Assembly (NCBI GenBank): GCA_028583405.1
Contig: CM053246.1
Span: 25,454,412 to 25,518,411 of the forward strand
DNA length: 64,000 nt
Reading direction: 5' to 3'
Origin: Pogonophryne albipinna
Taxonomy: Eukaryota > Chordata > Actinopteri > Perciformes > Artedidraconidae
The notes under the pieces: model-generated
The model's input: the letters and a program-made list of their open reading frames with translations, nothing else
Told to the model about the DNA's origin: nothing
The model's database searches: none
Made by a program: the position numbers and the translations under genes
Shown: positions 11,996 to 23,800 of the stretch, one piece after another
Numbering within the stretch: position 1 is the stretch's first letter
How the letters are laid out: each line of letters starts with the position of its first letter

Positions 11996-13513
11996 CAAAT
12001 GAACTACTCCTTGTGGCATGAATTAATGTCACCACAGCTAAGCCAATGTGTTGGACGTGATGGAGTAGTCTTATTTGTCTACTTGTACAGTATGTGACTG
12101 CTCTTTTTTAAGATACAAAGAAGCTTAAAGAATCTACGAGTAGAGGATCACAGCTGTCTTTTATGTCGTAGAACAAAGCATGTAATATAGTTTCCAAAAA
12201 TGTATCACTCTATTTTAGCCATAAATGAAAATATATGCACAGTTTGTTAATCAAACACTATCCATTTATTTGTTTATTTCTCATTAGCTGAAGTATGGCC
12301 TCTAGTTTGCTTTCTTTTTTCTCTTTAGCTGTCACTCTATTTCCTTCTACATTTGGATCGTATCTTGAAAAGTATCAAATAGCAGGACATACAGTGGCCT
12401 TACACCTTTTGTTGGTTGATGAAACAAGTGTTAGGAAGCTCACAGGAAGTTAAACCCACAGTTTGCTATGTGCAGTGTTATTAACCTAGTAAATTGAAAT
12501 GAAGTATTAGACAGGACGTACTGAGATCACTATTGAAAGATGAGCAAAGACATCATTGGCAAATCCGTGAGGCTTACATAAACATTTAATATTTCTTCCT
12601 ATTTTGGGATTATATCAATATCCTTATACTGTAGTATGCCATCAATCTAATGTTTTGCTTAGGGAAAACATTATTATGTATTGCCCATATTTGATTTCAC
12701 TTCACCTTCTGACCTAATGCATAACTGCACCTAGCTTGTCACCAGCCTCATACAGTCTGACTATGGCAGACATGATATTGGGGACAGACCACTAGGGACA
12801 GCATCACAGATCCATTGTGACACTATGTGTTTATTTCGAGTAACTCTGTCAGCACTGTTCATATAACTGCATTTCCTGCCAGGATATGACAGCTCTCCTA
12901 CTCTCTGTCTATAGCCGTCTCTATGTCACTCTCTCCATGCTGTCTGTATGTGTGGGTGTTGTGTTTTTGCTCTATCTTTATATGGTTTGCATATCCATCC
13001 TAAAAATGTGCTCACAAAATGTTATCGATTTAAACAGACATAAGATAGGGTCTGTCGGTATTGGTTGCAATTATTGTACCTGCAAGGACGATTGCTAAGA
13101 TCTGGGAACATCTTCTCAAAAGGTGTCTGACAGGGCAAGCAGCAGTAACAGTCACACAATCAGACCAGAAGACAAAAAAACAAACAAAAACAGTAAATGG
13201 CCGCATGTAATCGTCCATCATAGTTAGCAGCCTTAATACCTCTTTTGATGTTGACTTTAAGTATTTAGGATTTATCCGCAACATTGGTGAGTTTACTTTC
13301 AAATGTACCTCCGATAATCTGGCTAAACTGTTACTAACTCCTTTTTCAATGTTAGCCATTGTTTAAGCAAAATACAAAAGCCATGTTCTCGGGACCCCCT
13401 TGAAAACGACATGGTGCATCTCAAGGGTTTTATCCCAATCAATAAACATTTCTATATATGTTCCCAAATCTTAGCAAGTACTTTGTACATAAAATGTTGA
13501 ATCACTGGAAATT
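11996..13513. other. No gene seen; old repeat fragments likely
   Basis: The only longer open frame (13030-13359, - strand, 109 codons) matches no family I know. Sequence around 13395-13445 looks like a dispersed repeat. Nothing further can be supported. Confidence 0.35.
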
Positions 13514-14520
13514 ATGGCAAGAAATGTAAGGCAAGGCAAGGCAAGTTTATTTATATAGCACCTTTCAACACAAGGCAATTCAAAGTGCTTTACAAAAAAT
13601 GAAAGACATTAAGAAAATGGCATTTAAAATCAGTCATTAAAAAGAAAAGCTAATAAAATAAACATTAAAAGAAAAACTACATGGATAAAAGTTACAGTGC
13701 AGTTTAAGATGTGAATAGTTCAATTAAAAGCAGCGACAAAAAGAAAAGTCTTCAGCCTGGATTTAAAAGTAGTCAGAGTTGCAGCGGACCTGCAGGTTTC
13801 TGGGAGTTTGTTCCAGATATTTGGAGCATAATAACTGAACGCTGCTTTACCATGTTTAGTTCTGACTCTGGGGACAGAAAGCTGACCAGTCCCTGAAGAC
13901 CTGAGAGATCTGGATGGTTCATAATTTAGCAGGAGGTCAGAAATGTATTTTGGGCCTAAACCATTCAGTGCTTTATAAATCAGCAGCAGTATTTTTAAAT
14001 CTATTCTTTGACACACAGGAAGCCAGTGTAAAGACTTCAGAACAGGAGTGATGTGATCCACTTTCTTAGTGTTAGTGAGGACTCGAGCAGCGGCGTTCTG
14101 AATCAGCTGCAGCTTTCTAATAGATTTTTTAGTGAGACCTGTAAAGACACCATTGCAGTAGTCCAGTCTACTGAAGATAAAAGCATGGACAAGTTTTTCC
14201 AAATCCTGCTGTGACATTAGTCTTTTAATCCTAGATATGTTCTTTAGGTGATAGTAGGCTGATTTAGTAACTGTTTTAATGTGACTGTTGAAACTCAGGT
14301 CAGAGTCCATGACTACACCTAGATTTCTGGCTTTATCTGTTGTTTTGAACATTGCAGGCTGAAGCTCAGCGCTAACTTTTATACGTTCTGCCTTGGCTCC
14401 AAAAACCATTACCTCAGTTTTATCTTTGTTTAATTGGAGAAAGTTCTGACACATCCAGTCATTGATTTGTTCAATGCACTTACTCAGTGTTTGAATTGGA
14501 GCATAGTCTCCTGGTGAAAT
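13514..14520 (-). mobile_element. 5'-truncated L2-clade LINE
   Basis: The element runs on the - strand. Its 3' end at 13514-13600 has the TTATTTATATAGCACCTTTC terminus and a short GGCAA reiteration. Only the last third is present, ending abruptly at about 14520, the usual 5' truncation of LINE copies. A 60-bp piece of the same 3' end occurs in the + orientation at 38058-38117, so the family is present at least twice here. Confidence 0.8.
13720..14517 (-). pseudogene. C-terminal fragment of an L2-type reverse transcriptase ORF
   Basis: The open frame (Met at 14454, but it runs upstream without a stop to about 14517) encodes the region downstream of the RT catalytic core. Recognisable pieces are FLQLNKDKTEVMVFG near the start, LGVVMDSDLSFNSHIK, FIFSRLDYCNGVFTGL, IQNAAARVLT, HWLPVCQRIDLKI and a terminal APNIWNKLPETCR block. 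This order is standard for L2/CR1-like LINEs. The endonuclease and the RT active site are missing, so the copy is dead despite about 265 open codons. The absence of stops suggests fairly recent insertion. Confidence 0.8.
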
Positions 14521-14883
14521 GGTTACGTAAATTCATGTAAATGAATAAGAATGTACTAGACCAGCCATGCATTACTTTAGATAGGAATATGCATGTAGAA
14601 GATTGAATCCAAGCACCAGCAGTTATACAACACACCTTGCCTTAATAAAGAGTTGGAAAAATACCATTTAGCATTACATCCACAAAAGCATGTTGGAATT
14701 GCAACAAAACCAGCCCACTCTCACAGCAGAAAGTTTAGTATGTCTCTATTTCTTCATGTGTTTTGAATGTCTCAATGTTTACGTTTTCTCTTTTTTTTAC
14801 TTTTGAGGTTGAAGAGGGAAATGAAATTCCTCCTTCCATCCCTGAGTCATCTGTAATCGAGGAACTCACACCAGCTGATAATC
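14521..14883 (+). other. Presumed 5' untranslated part of tbxa2r coding exon and upstream intron
   Basis: A polypyrimidine stretch followed by TTTTGAG ends at 14807, giving a plausible splice acceptor about 76 bases before the tbxa2r start codon. Vertebrate TBXA2R genes carry a non-coding first exon, so this is a likely boundary. The first exon itself was not found. Confidence 0.45.
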
Positions 14884-17800
14884 ATGAATGCCTCATCATT
14901 TGCCAACAACACCCCACTATGCTACTCCATCAACAGCCCTCCATTCAGGCCCATCCCCAACGCCTCGGCCTACTTCTCATCCACCTTCAGCGCCTTGGGT
15001 CTCACATCAAATTTAATCGCCTTCGTAGTTCTACTCAAGTCCTTCCGGCGGACACACAACCGCTCGCGCTCCTTCTTCATGATCTTCCTTGGTGGCCTGG
15101 TGGTTACTGACTTCATGGGTCTTCTGGTCACCGGGTCCATCGTGGTTTCATACCACGTCACTCACTTTAATTGGCGCAACTTAGATCCAAACTGCCACTT
15201 ATGCAACTTCATGGGTATGTCTATGGTCTTCTATGGACTGTGCCCACTGATGCTTGGTGCTGCCATGGCCATAGAGCGCTTCATTGGCATCAACCACCCA
15301 TTTGCACACTCCAGCAGCATGCCCAAGAGCCGGACAGTGTTCATGGTGCTGATGGTGTGGTTGATCGCAGGCTGCATAGCTTTGCTGCCCCTAACGGGCA
15401 TCGGGAGCTACCACATACAGATACCTGGATCCTGGTGTTTTTTCAACATCAGCTCTAAGGGGAATGATTTTGCCTTCTCTCTGATCTTCTCTCTGCTCGG
15501 GTTGATGAGCATCGCTGTGTCATTTTTGCTAAACACGGTGAGCATTGTGACGCTAATCAAGGTGTGCTGCGGACAGGGTAAGAAACAGCGCCGCAGAGAT
15601 CACGAAATAGAGATGATGGTTCAGCTCATCCTCATCATGGTCATCGCTTCCAACTGCTGGTGCCCCCTTCTGGTGAGTTTGCTAATTTTTTTACAATAAT
15701 AATAATATATACTGTATATATATATATATATTGAATAATATTTCAAATGAGCCCTATATGTGTGCATGTAATATTTTAAGGACTGGTTGTGTGGCAAAAG
15801 ATAAAGATGGAACAAAAACACACTTCACACTCCTCCCTGTTTGACAATGTGGTGATAAAATCACAAGGGAATGTGCCATTTTTGGCTGCAGGCAAAAGAG
15901 GGAATTTGTCTTCCCTCAGTCCTGGTGTTTACAGATGAGCATCTTGACATTTTGCACATTTTTGAAATTCATTATCAACGTCTTTAAATATCCACCACAA
16001 GACACCCTAAAATAAAACAGATGTATGATCTGATCTGTACACTTGACCAAAGTAACCATGAAACAACCTACATTGTAAGGTGACTAATGCAATTAAAATG
16101 TAGCCAGATATTATTTTGAAAATCACTTAGTAATGGAGTCATCCATTATTCTTGGTAATATCTGTGCTGTTTTTCAATTGTTGAAACCATAATAAGGCAT
16201 CAAAGGATCCTAAGCTCCTTTTGTCCACTTTCCATGTATATGCTTCACTTCTCCTAAGCAATGCAGCTCCCTAATTGATCTGAAAGCCCTCTGATCTGGA
16301 TTAGAGAGCCCCTTAATGCCTTAGTTGAGATAATGCTTCAGCTTCAGATCATGGGTGAAATCAGTGCCTTTTAAGGTAAACTCCAGTTTATCACAACTTG
16401 GATTTAACTTGTGTAGCTATAGCTTTTGGTTCTATCCGATATAACATTGCACTCAACTTTATTTGCTGATAACATGGCAACATCAATACACAAACACACA
16501 TTTATTGGGAAGGAAAATAAAAGTGTAGGTAAAGTGTAATCCAAGTGACCTTTTAACTTTTACCTACTGCTATTGCCATAGTTGGATTATAAGAAAAAAT
16601 ATGGGGATAACTTATTTAGAAAAACCTTAATGTTTAGGGATGTTGCTTTATCTAAGATCTTAGCTATTACTATCCTGAATAAGATGCTATCATTACTAAT
16701 AGCACAAGCTACAACAAAATACAACCCAAGTTATTTTAAACTGCTGTTTTCCTGAGACCATTCCACTAATTGTCTTGCTGGAGGACAAGTATAATGTTTA
16801 CAACTGTAGAAGCAACAAGAAGAATTTACTCCAACCTACGTACACTCCTACATACCATCATGCTTGTTCCTACTTGCAGCGTTTCCCCTAGGTTTACTGC
16901 TTTGCGGGGGGTGCTGCCTGAGCGTGGCGGGGGGGGGGGGGGGGGCATTGGGATATATATTTTTTAAATCCTCTGGAGCAGAGAGAGGAGCTGTGGATTA
17001 TCGTTATTGATTAATGCATCAGTGTTTCTTAGGGTCAAAAACACTTAAAATGAAAGTGTTTAGTTTATTTAATAAAAGAGCACACGTTCAATGTGAAAAG
17101 TGACAGTAGATATAGATTAGTTGCAATTTGGTGCTATATATATATATATTTATATATATAAAAAATTAATTTAAAAAAAAGATTATAATATTTATTTATT
17201 GTTTAAACACCTTGAATTTCAGGGGGGGCGTGGGGCTCCGTTGGCGGGGCTCCGTTGGCGGGGCTCCGTTGGCGGGGCTCCGTTGGCGGGGCTCCGTTGG
17301 CGGGGCTCTGTTGGCGGGGCGCAGCGCCCCTCCAAGTCAATGGTAGGGGAAACACTGACTTGAATTGGGCTTTGATACAAAATAAATGACAGAGGTGTAT
17401 GGAGTGCCCTTTGATTACTGCTCAACATAAGGTCAAAAGATCATATGGTATTAATCTGTGCTTAAAATTATATCTACTTGCCTATGTGTTCAGAATCAGA
17501 ATCAGAATACCTTTATTAGTCCCACAGAGGGGAAATTTGCAGCGTTACAGCAGGAAAGAGCCACAGACAGCTTAGTGTTGCATATCTTACATGCAATGTT
17601 GCTTTCAGACCAGCGTAAATAACCATCTACAACACCTACAAGTTGTCAATTCCTAACTTTTATAAAACAAATAGATTTAAAATGTAGCCCATCAGAGTAA
17701 GCAACAAAAAGGCTAAAGTTACTTGACTGGAGCACATAATTGTTCTTCAGTCCTGTCTTACCTCAGTTGTGTGACACCCTGCACAGATATATATTCTGAG

Positions 17801-20800
17801 GTACGTGACTCAGGTGACTACTGAGATGACTGCAGATCCTGAAAGAGATGAAAATGTTTTGTTCTTCATACGAATGGCCACCTGCAATCAGATATTTGAC
17901 CCATTGATATACATCATGTGTCAAGTGTCCCCACTAAGGCGAGTACAAAAACCATGATAGCAATAAGTTGATATAATAACACAGCTTCTCCAAAGTAACT
18001 TCTCATCCCAAATCGTAACTTTGTGTTCTGGTTGGCTGGCTAACTCAGCATGTCCTGAACATCTGCCAATAAAACTCACGGATGGAGTGAACAACAAAGT
18101 TTACTTGCAGCTTCCAAAACATTACCCAAAAGCTCATCATGGGGAGCATGCTTCATAGTGAGGCCAATTTCTCATCTTGGCTTTGATGCTGCTATGTTAA
18201 CTTCATTCCATTCCTAGTCCGTTCATAAACATTTCAACTAAATAGTTTCAGCCTTTTGTCATGTTTGTTTATTGCCCTTGTTATTCCCTGATACTAACAT
18301 GAATGATTTATTACCAGAACTTGATAGCTTAACAATCTGAAGATTGAGGTTTTGTTACTCAAACATGTCTTTGAAGCAGAGCAGCAGATGTCTTTTGGAA
18401 GAGTTAAACATCAAGTACGTTTTCCAGGCTCAGTGAATGTAGTATTCCGGAAAAATGCAATCTTGCTTTAGTAGCTTATCTAGCTAAAAAAAAGATTGTT
18501 GCCTGTAAGCAAGACTGTGAACGCTGCCTTCTGCGGAAGTGAAAGTTAGCAACTAAAACAAACTTGGAAAAGTGACTTTGGTTTTTTCCAGTCCTTGGAG
18601 CACCTCTGCTTCTAAGAACATTTTGTTTGACTTAAACGTTGGTTTGCATCTAATCTCAAAGCTTGCATGCAACAATTTCATGATGAAGGGGAACTGTTTC
18701 CTCTCACTGCTTGGGTGTAAACCACAGTTGAGCAGTTTGTTGGCACCAGCTGAATTTGAAACAGAGACAACAATAAGGCAATTTGTCACTCATTTCTAAA
18801 GGAGCTTGTTAGTATGTTTTGTTCCCCACTAGAGACTGCTTGGGCTTGGGCTTGGGCTAATAGAGTGGTGCAGGGATGACGTATTTACCTGGAAATAAGC
18901 TGCGCATGGGTTCCCTCCACGGATGTATAATAAGAACTGAAGTTACCTACTGTAACTCCAGCTTCTATGAGTATTGGCGTAGCCCTCTAAGGCTATCGCT
19001 ATTGGGTAATCCCCCTGCGCACCCGCGCAGCACTGAAACACTTGTAGTCCACGCCCACCCGCAAGGTGAGCCCCACCCTCGGGCTCCCTTCCGGTATAAA
19101 TAGGAAGGAGGCCCGACCATCTGCTCCCATACAAAATAACTTTTCTTCAGCTATTCGTGGAGCCAGTGGGGCCCAGCACTTAGAGGGCTGCGCCATTTAC
19201 TCATAGAAGCTGGAGTTACAGTAGGTAACTTCAGTTCTATTTCGTATATGGCTTCGCCCTCTAAGGCTATCGCTATTGGGTTAAGGGCGAAGCATGATGT
19301 AGTCTGCGCCCCACTGGGTCCGCCCAGTACTAGTAGCAAGACCAAGATGCAGCAGTGCAAATATCTTCCACTGACATTCCTCCGTGCAAAGCCGTGGAGG
19401 AGGAAATTCCTCTGGTGGAGTGCGCATTGATGTTCTCCGGGGGATCCACCCCAGAGGAGACATATGCCTGCGACACAGCCTCACACAGCCAGTGTGACAG
19501 CCGTTGTGCAGACAGAGGTTGCCCGATCATCCATGCAGCGATCATTGCCTGGGAGACAGCAACGGACGCGCACAGCGTGAGCGCCGTGCTGGCCGCCTTG
19601 CTGATCTCCTCCGCCTCATCCGCAGCCAAGGTGGTGGACCGCTCCACCAGCGTCACCACCGAGTTGGAGAGCAGCGCGATATTGTTCGCCGACGCCTGAA
19701 AGGCACACTGGTGCGCCCGATCGGCCTGGCGGGCGACATACTGGTCCCTGGGGGAGGCCAACGTAGGGCGCTGTCCGGCGATCATGTTGGCCTGTCTAAC
19801 CCCAAAGAACACCATCAGGCTCCGCTCCAGAGAAGGGGTGGTTGGGAAACCAGCATCCGTGAACCCCTCCACCTTGGTGAAGGGAACAAATGTGGACACC
19901 GGAGCCCTCAGGGTCCTCGGGTTCGCCGCCGCCCCCTCCTGATACCTCCTGATGGCGGGGAAGCGTGGCCAGACCGGATCACCCCTGACCGTCTGCACCC
20001 GGGAAAAAACTCCGGCCATGTCGTCCAGAGCACACCTCTCCCGACCTTGGGGAACGGGGAGACCTCTGCAGGCGGCCGCCTTGCAAATGATCTCCGGCAG
20101 TTCCACCATGATGCCACCTAGCGCCGGCAACGCCGTGGTGACAGAGAAGGGGACCGCATGCTCAGCCGCCAAACCAGCACCCTGCTCCGACTCTGTCTCC
20201 CCCGTCCGGGGGAGAGGAGGGAGGGGAGAACCGCACGGTGAACCGTGGAGGGAGACGGGGTAGGAGTCGTCCGACTCCTGCCCGGCACTCGGCTCCAGGG
20301 ACATGCTGCCGTCCACATGCTCGAAAGCCTGGACGGGCCAATCGTCCTCCTCGGTCGCAGCAGCGAGAGCGTCCGCTCTTCGCTTCCTGTCGGCCGAGGG
20401 GAGACGGGCACAGTGTGAGCATGCGACCTGCTGGCTGAGAGCCGCGTACGCGTGCTCTGGCCCCAGGCAGGATTCGCACATCGTGTGCTGGTCGTAGCTC
20501 ATGATGTGTCACGATTCTCATGTTATGTCACGTTTGTAGTTTTGTATGTTTGGGTGTTTGCTGTCATGTTTTCCTTCTGGGTTATTGTCTGGTCCTTTTC
20601 CCTGTGTTTTTCCCCTGTCGTTAGTTTCCCTGGTGTGTCTAGTTGTCTGATTGTGTTCACCTGTTGTCCTTGTGTTTCTCCTCCCCTGCCCGGCTGTTTC
20701 TCGTCTCGTGATTACCCCTCCCTGTATTTAGTCTTGTCTCTTCCTGTGTTCAGTGTTGGTTCGTCTTTTGTTGGTGACTGAGTTCACCGGTGAGTGTTCT

Positions 20801-23800
20801 GTTTTGTTTATGTTAGTTTCATTATCCTTGAAATAAAGGTTTATCAGAGTTATCTGCATTTGGGTCCTGCTTCCTTCACTCAACCGTGACAGTACGAACC
20901 AACCAGAAATGGACCCAGCAGATGATCCTTTTGAGGTGGAACTACAACATTTTTCCTTTTATTTGGCTTGCTGCTATGATTGGTGGAAGGGAGCGTCCAG
21001 TGTTCTGCAGAAGGAGGCCGCTCTGGTAGAGGCGCACCGGTTGGCTATGGAGAAACCAGACTTGGTGAAATTCTTACCTGGCTGGATTTTGAACTTCCTC
21101 TGGGTGTGTGGTTTCCAGCCTGCTGACTACAAACGTCTCGGTGTGTTCCGTCTGGAGTCAACCCATGCTTCTGCCCCAGTTCCTGCTCCTGTCGTATTCT
21201 GGAACTCGTCTGGCTTATGGAGGTCCACGGAGTATTAAGGCGGCTGCTAAGAGAAGGAGTCGCAAGGCCAAGCTAGCAGCCCGAGCCCCAAGAGCCATGG
21301 TTCCAGCCCCAGTCCTGGCCCCAGCAACCGTGGATCCAGCCCTGGTTCCAGCCCCAGCAGCCATGGTTCGAGCTCCAGTACAGGCCCCAGAAGCCATGGT
21401 TCCGGCAACAGAACCGGCCGACACAGCCATGGTTCCGGCCTCAGTTCCGGCCCCAGCAGCCATGGTTCCGGCTTCAGTACCGGCCCCAGAAGCCATGGGT
21501 CCGACTCCAGTTTCGGCTACAGGGCTGGCTCCCCAGTCGACGCCAGCTCCCCGAGTCTTGTCGGCGTACCGGCCGACTCCAGCACCTCGTCTCCTGCTGG
21601 CTCCCCAGCCGACGCCAGCTCCCGAGTCTTGTCGGCGTACCGGCCGACTCCAGCACCTCGTCTCCTGCTGGCACTCCAGCCGACGCCAGTTCCCCGAGTC
21701 CTGTCGGCGTACCGGCCGACTCCAGCACCTCGTCTCCTGCTGGCTCCCCAGCCGACGCCAGCTCCCCGAGTCTTGTCGGCGTACCGGCCGACTCCAGCAC
21801 CTCGTCTCCTGCTGGCTCTCCAGCCTATGCCAGCTTCCCGTGTCCTGTCGGCGTACTGACCAACACAAGTCTCCTCTCGAGTCCCCTCTCAAGTCTCCTC
21901 TCCAGTCCCCTCTCAAGTCCCCTCTCGAGTCTCCTCTCGAGTCCCCTCTCAAGTCTCCTCTCGAGTTCCTACCCGAGTCCCCTCTCGAGTCCCCTCTTGA
22001 GTCCCCTCTCGAGTCCCCTCTCAAGTTCCCTCTCGAGTCTCCTCTCGAGTCATCTCTCCAGTTCCCTCTCAAGTCCCCTCTCGAGTTCCCTCTCAAGTCA
22101 CCTCCCGAGTTCCCTCTCGAGTCACCTCCCGAGTTCCCTCTCGAGTCCCCTCTCAAGTCTCTTCTCAAGTCTCTTCTCCAGTCACCTCTCGAGTCCCCTC
22201 TCAAGTCTCTTCTCAACTCTCGAGTTCCCATTCAAGACACTTCTCAAGTCACCTCTCGAGTTCCCTCTCAAGTCCCCTCTCGAATCACCTCTCGAGTTCC
22301 CTCTCAAGTCCCCTCTCGAGTCTCCTCTCGAGTTCCCTATCGAGTCCCCTCTCCAGTCTCCGTTCAAGTTCCCGCTCAAGATCCCTCTCAAGTCATCTCT
22401 CAAGTCGACTCTCAAGTTTCCTCTCGAGTCTCCACTCAAGTCCCTACTCGTGTGCCGTGGGAGGTTCCGCTGGGGGTCCTGCCAACCTTGTGTCTTGTGC
22501 CGTTGGAGGTTCCGCTGGGGGTCCTGCCAACTCTATTTCCAGTTACGTTGGAGGCCCCGCCGACTACTCTCCTGCCGGGGGTCCTGCCAACCCTGTGTCC
22601 TGTCCCGTTGGAGGCCCCGCCGACTACTCTTCTGCCGGGGGTCCTGCCAACCCTATGTCCTGTGCCGTTGGAGGCCCCGCCGACTACACTACTGCCGGGG
22701 GTCCTGCCAGCCCTATGTCCTGTGCCGTTGGAGGCCCCGCCGACTACTCTTTTGCCGGGGGTCCTGCCAGCCCTATGTCCTGTGCCGTTGGAGGTCCCGC
22801 CAACTACTCTTCTGCCGGGGGTCCTGCCAGCCCTATGTCCTGTTCCGTTGGAGGGCCCGCTGAGAGTCCTGCCAATCCCATGTCTTGTTCCGTTGGAGGT
22901 CCCGCCGTTACCTGTCTCGCCGGGGGTCCTGCCAACTCCTCGTCCTCTTCCGTGGGGGATCCTGCCGAAGCCTGTCCCACCGGCTCTGGTTCCTGTCCGG
23001 CCGACACCGGGTCCTGCTCGGCCTCCAGAGCTGTCCCATCAGCGCCTTCCTGCCCGGCCTCCGGAGCTGCCCGGCCCTCTGAGAGCCGCGGTCTTCGCCT
23101 TCGAGCCCCGCCCCCTGAGAGCCGCGGTCTTCGCCTTCTAGCCCGGCCCCCTGAGAGCCGTGGTCTTCGCCCTCGAGCCCGGCCCCCTGAGAGCCGTGGT
23201 CTTCACCTTCGAGCCCGGCCCCCTGAGTGCCGCGGTCTTCGCCCTCGACCCCGGCCCCCTGAGTGCCGCGGTCTTCGCCCTCGACCCCGGCCCCCTGAGT
23301 GCCACGGTCTTCGCCCTCATGCTCGGCCCCCTGACTCTTCCTGTTGCCGCCTTCGCTCTCATGCTCGGCCCCCTGAGTTTGCCCGCTGTGGTCTTCGACC
23401 CTCCATGGACTCTACCTTGCCCTCGGGCCGTCCGCCCGAGACCCCCACCTTGGACTTTGCCTTGCCCCCGGACCGTCCGCCCGAGATCCCTTCCGGGCCC
23501 TCCGCTGTGCTCCTGGGCTGTCAGCCCAAAACCCGTCCTCCAGACCCCCTCCACCCACCCTGGTGGCCCTAGTGTTGTGTCTTCCTGTGTTCAGTGTTGG
23601 TTCGTCTTTTGTTGGTGACTGAGTTCACCGGTGAGTGTTCTGTTTTGTTTATGTTAGTTTTATTATCCTTGAAATAAAGGTTTATCAGAGTTATCTGCAT
23701 TTGGGTCCTGCTTCCTTCACTCAACCGTGACAGTTGTATCCAGAGCCACATGAGGGACAATCTCGTACACAGTTGCTGCTCATGGTTGACTCTGTAAATG

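Larger units (their letters stand above)
20507..23732 (+). mobile_element. Non-autonomous LTR-type retroelement with minisatellite ORF
   Basis: A full-length terminal repeat at 20507-20891 (385 bp) begins TGTCACG and ends CGTGACA. Its last 162 bases recur at 23571-23732 with only a few substitutions and no indels, so the downstream copy lacks most of U3. Both copies contain an AATAAA signal (about 20832 and 23672). Between them is a Met-started frame and four consecutive tandem arrays, with no protease, RT or integrase. No clear primer-binding site or polypurine tract is visible, and the 4-base flanks (GATG / GTTG) match imperfectly. The low divergence of the repeats suggests a young insertion. 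Confidence 0.68.

Noticed and set aside
14763..15110. 115-codon frame overlapping the start of tbxa2r
   Set aside because: Out of frame with the receptor and without recognisable content.
21215..22231. 338-codon - strand Gly/Arg/Asp-rich frame that looks like an RNA-binding RGG-type protein
   Set aside because: It is the antisense of the 12-bp and 72-bp minisatellites; openness follows from triplet-length units.
21108..23141. Host mucin- or collagen-like gene in the tbxa2r intron
   Set aside because: The frame lies between LTR-type terminal repeats and consists of tandem arrays; no splice structure or signal peptide was seen.
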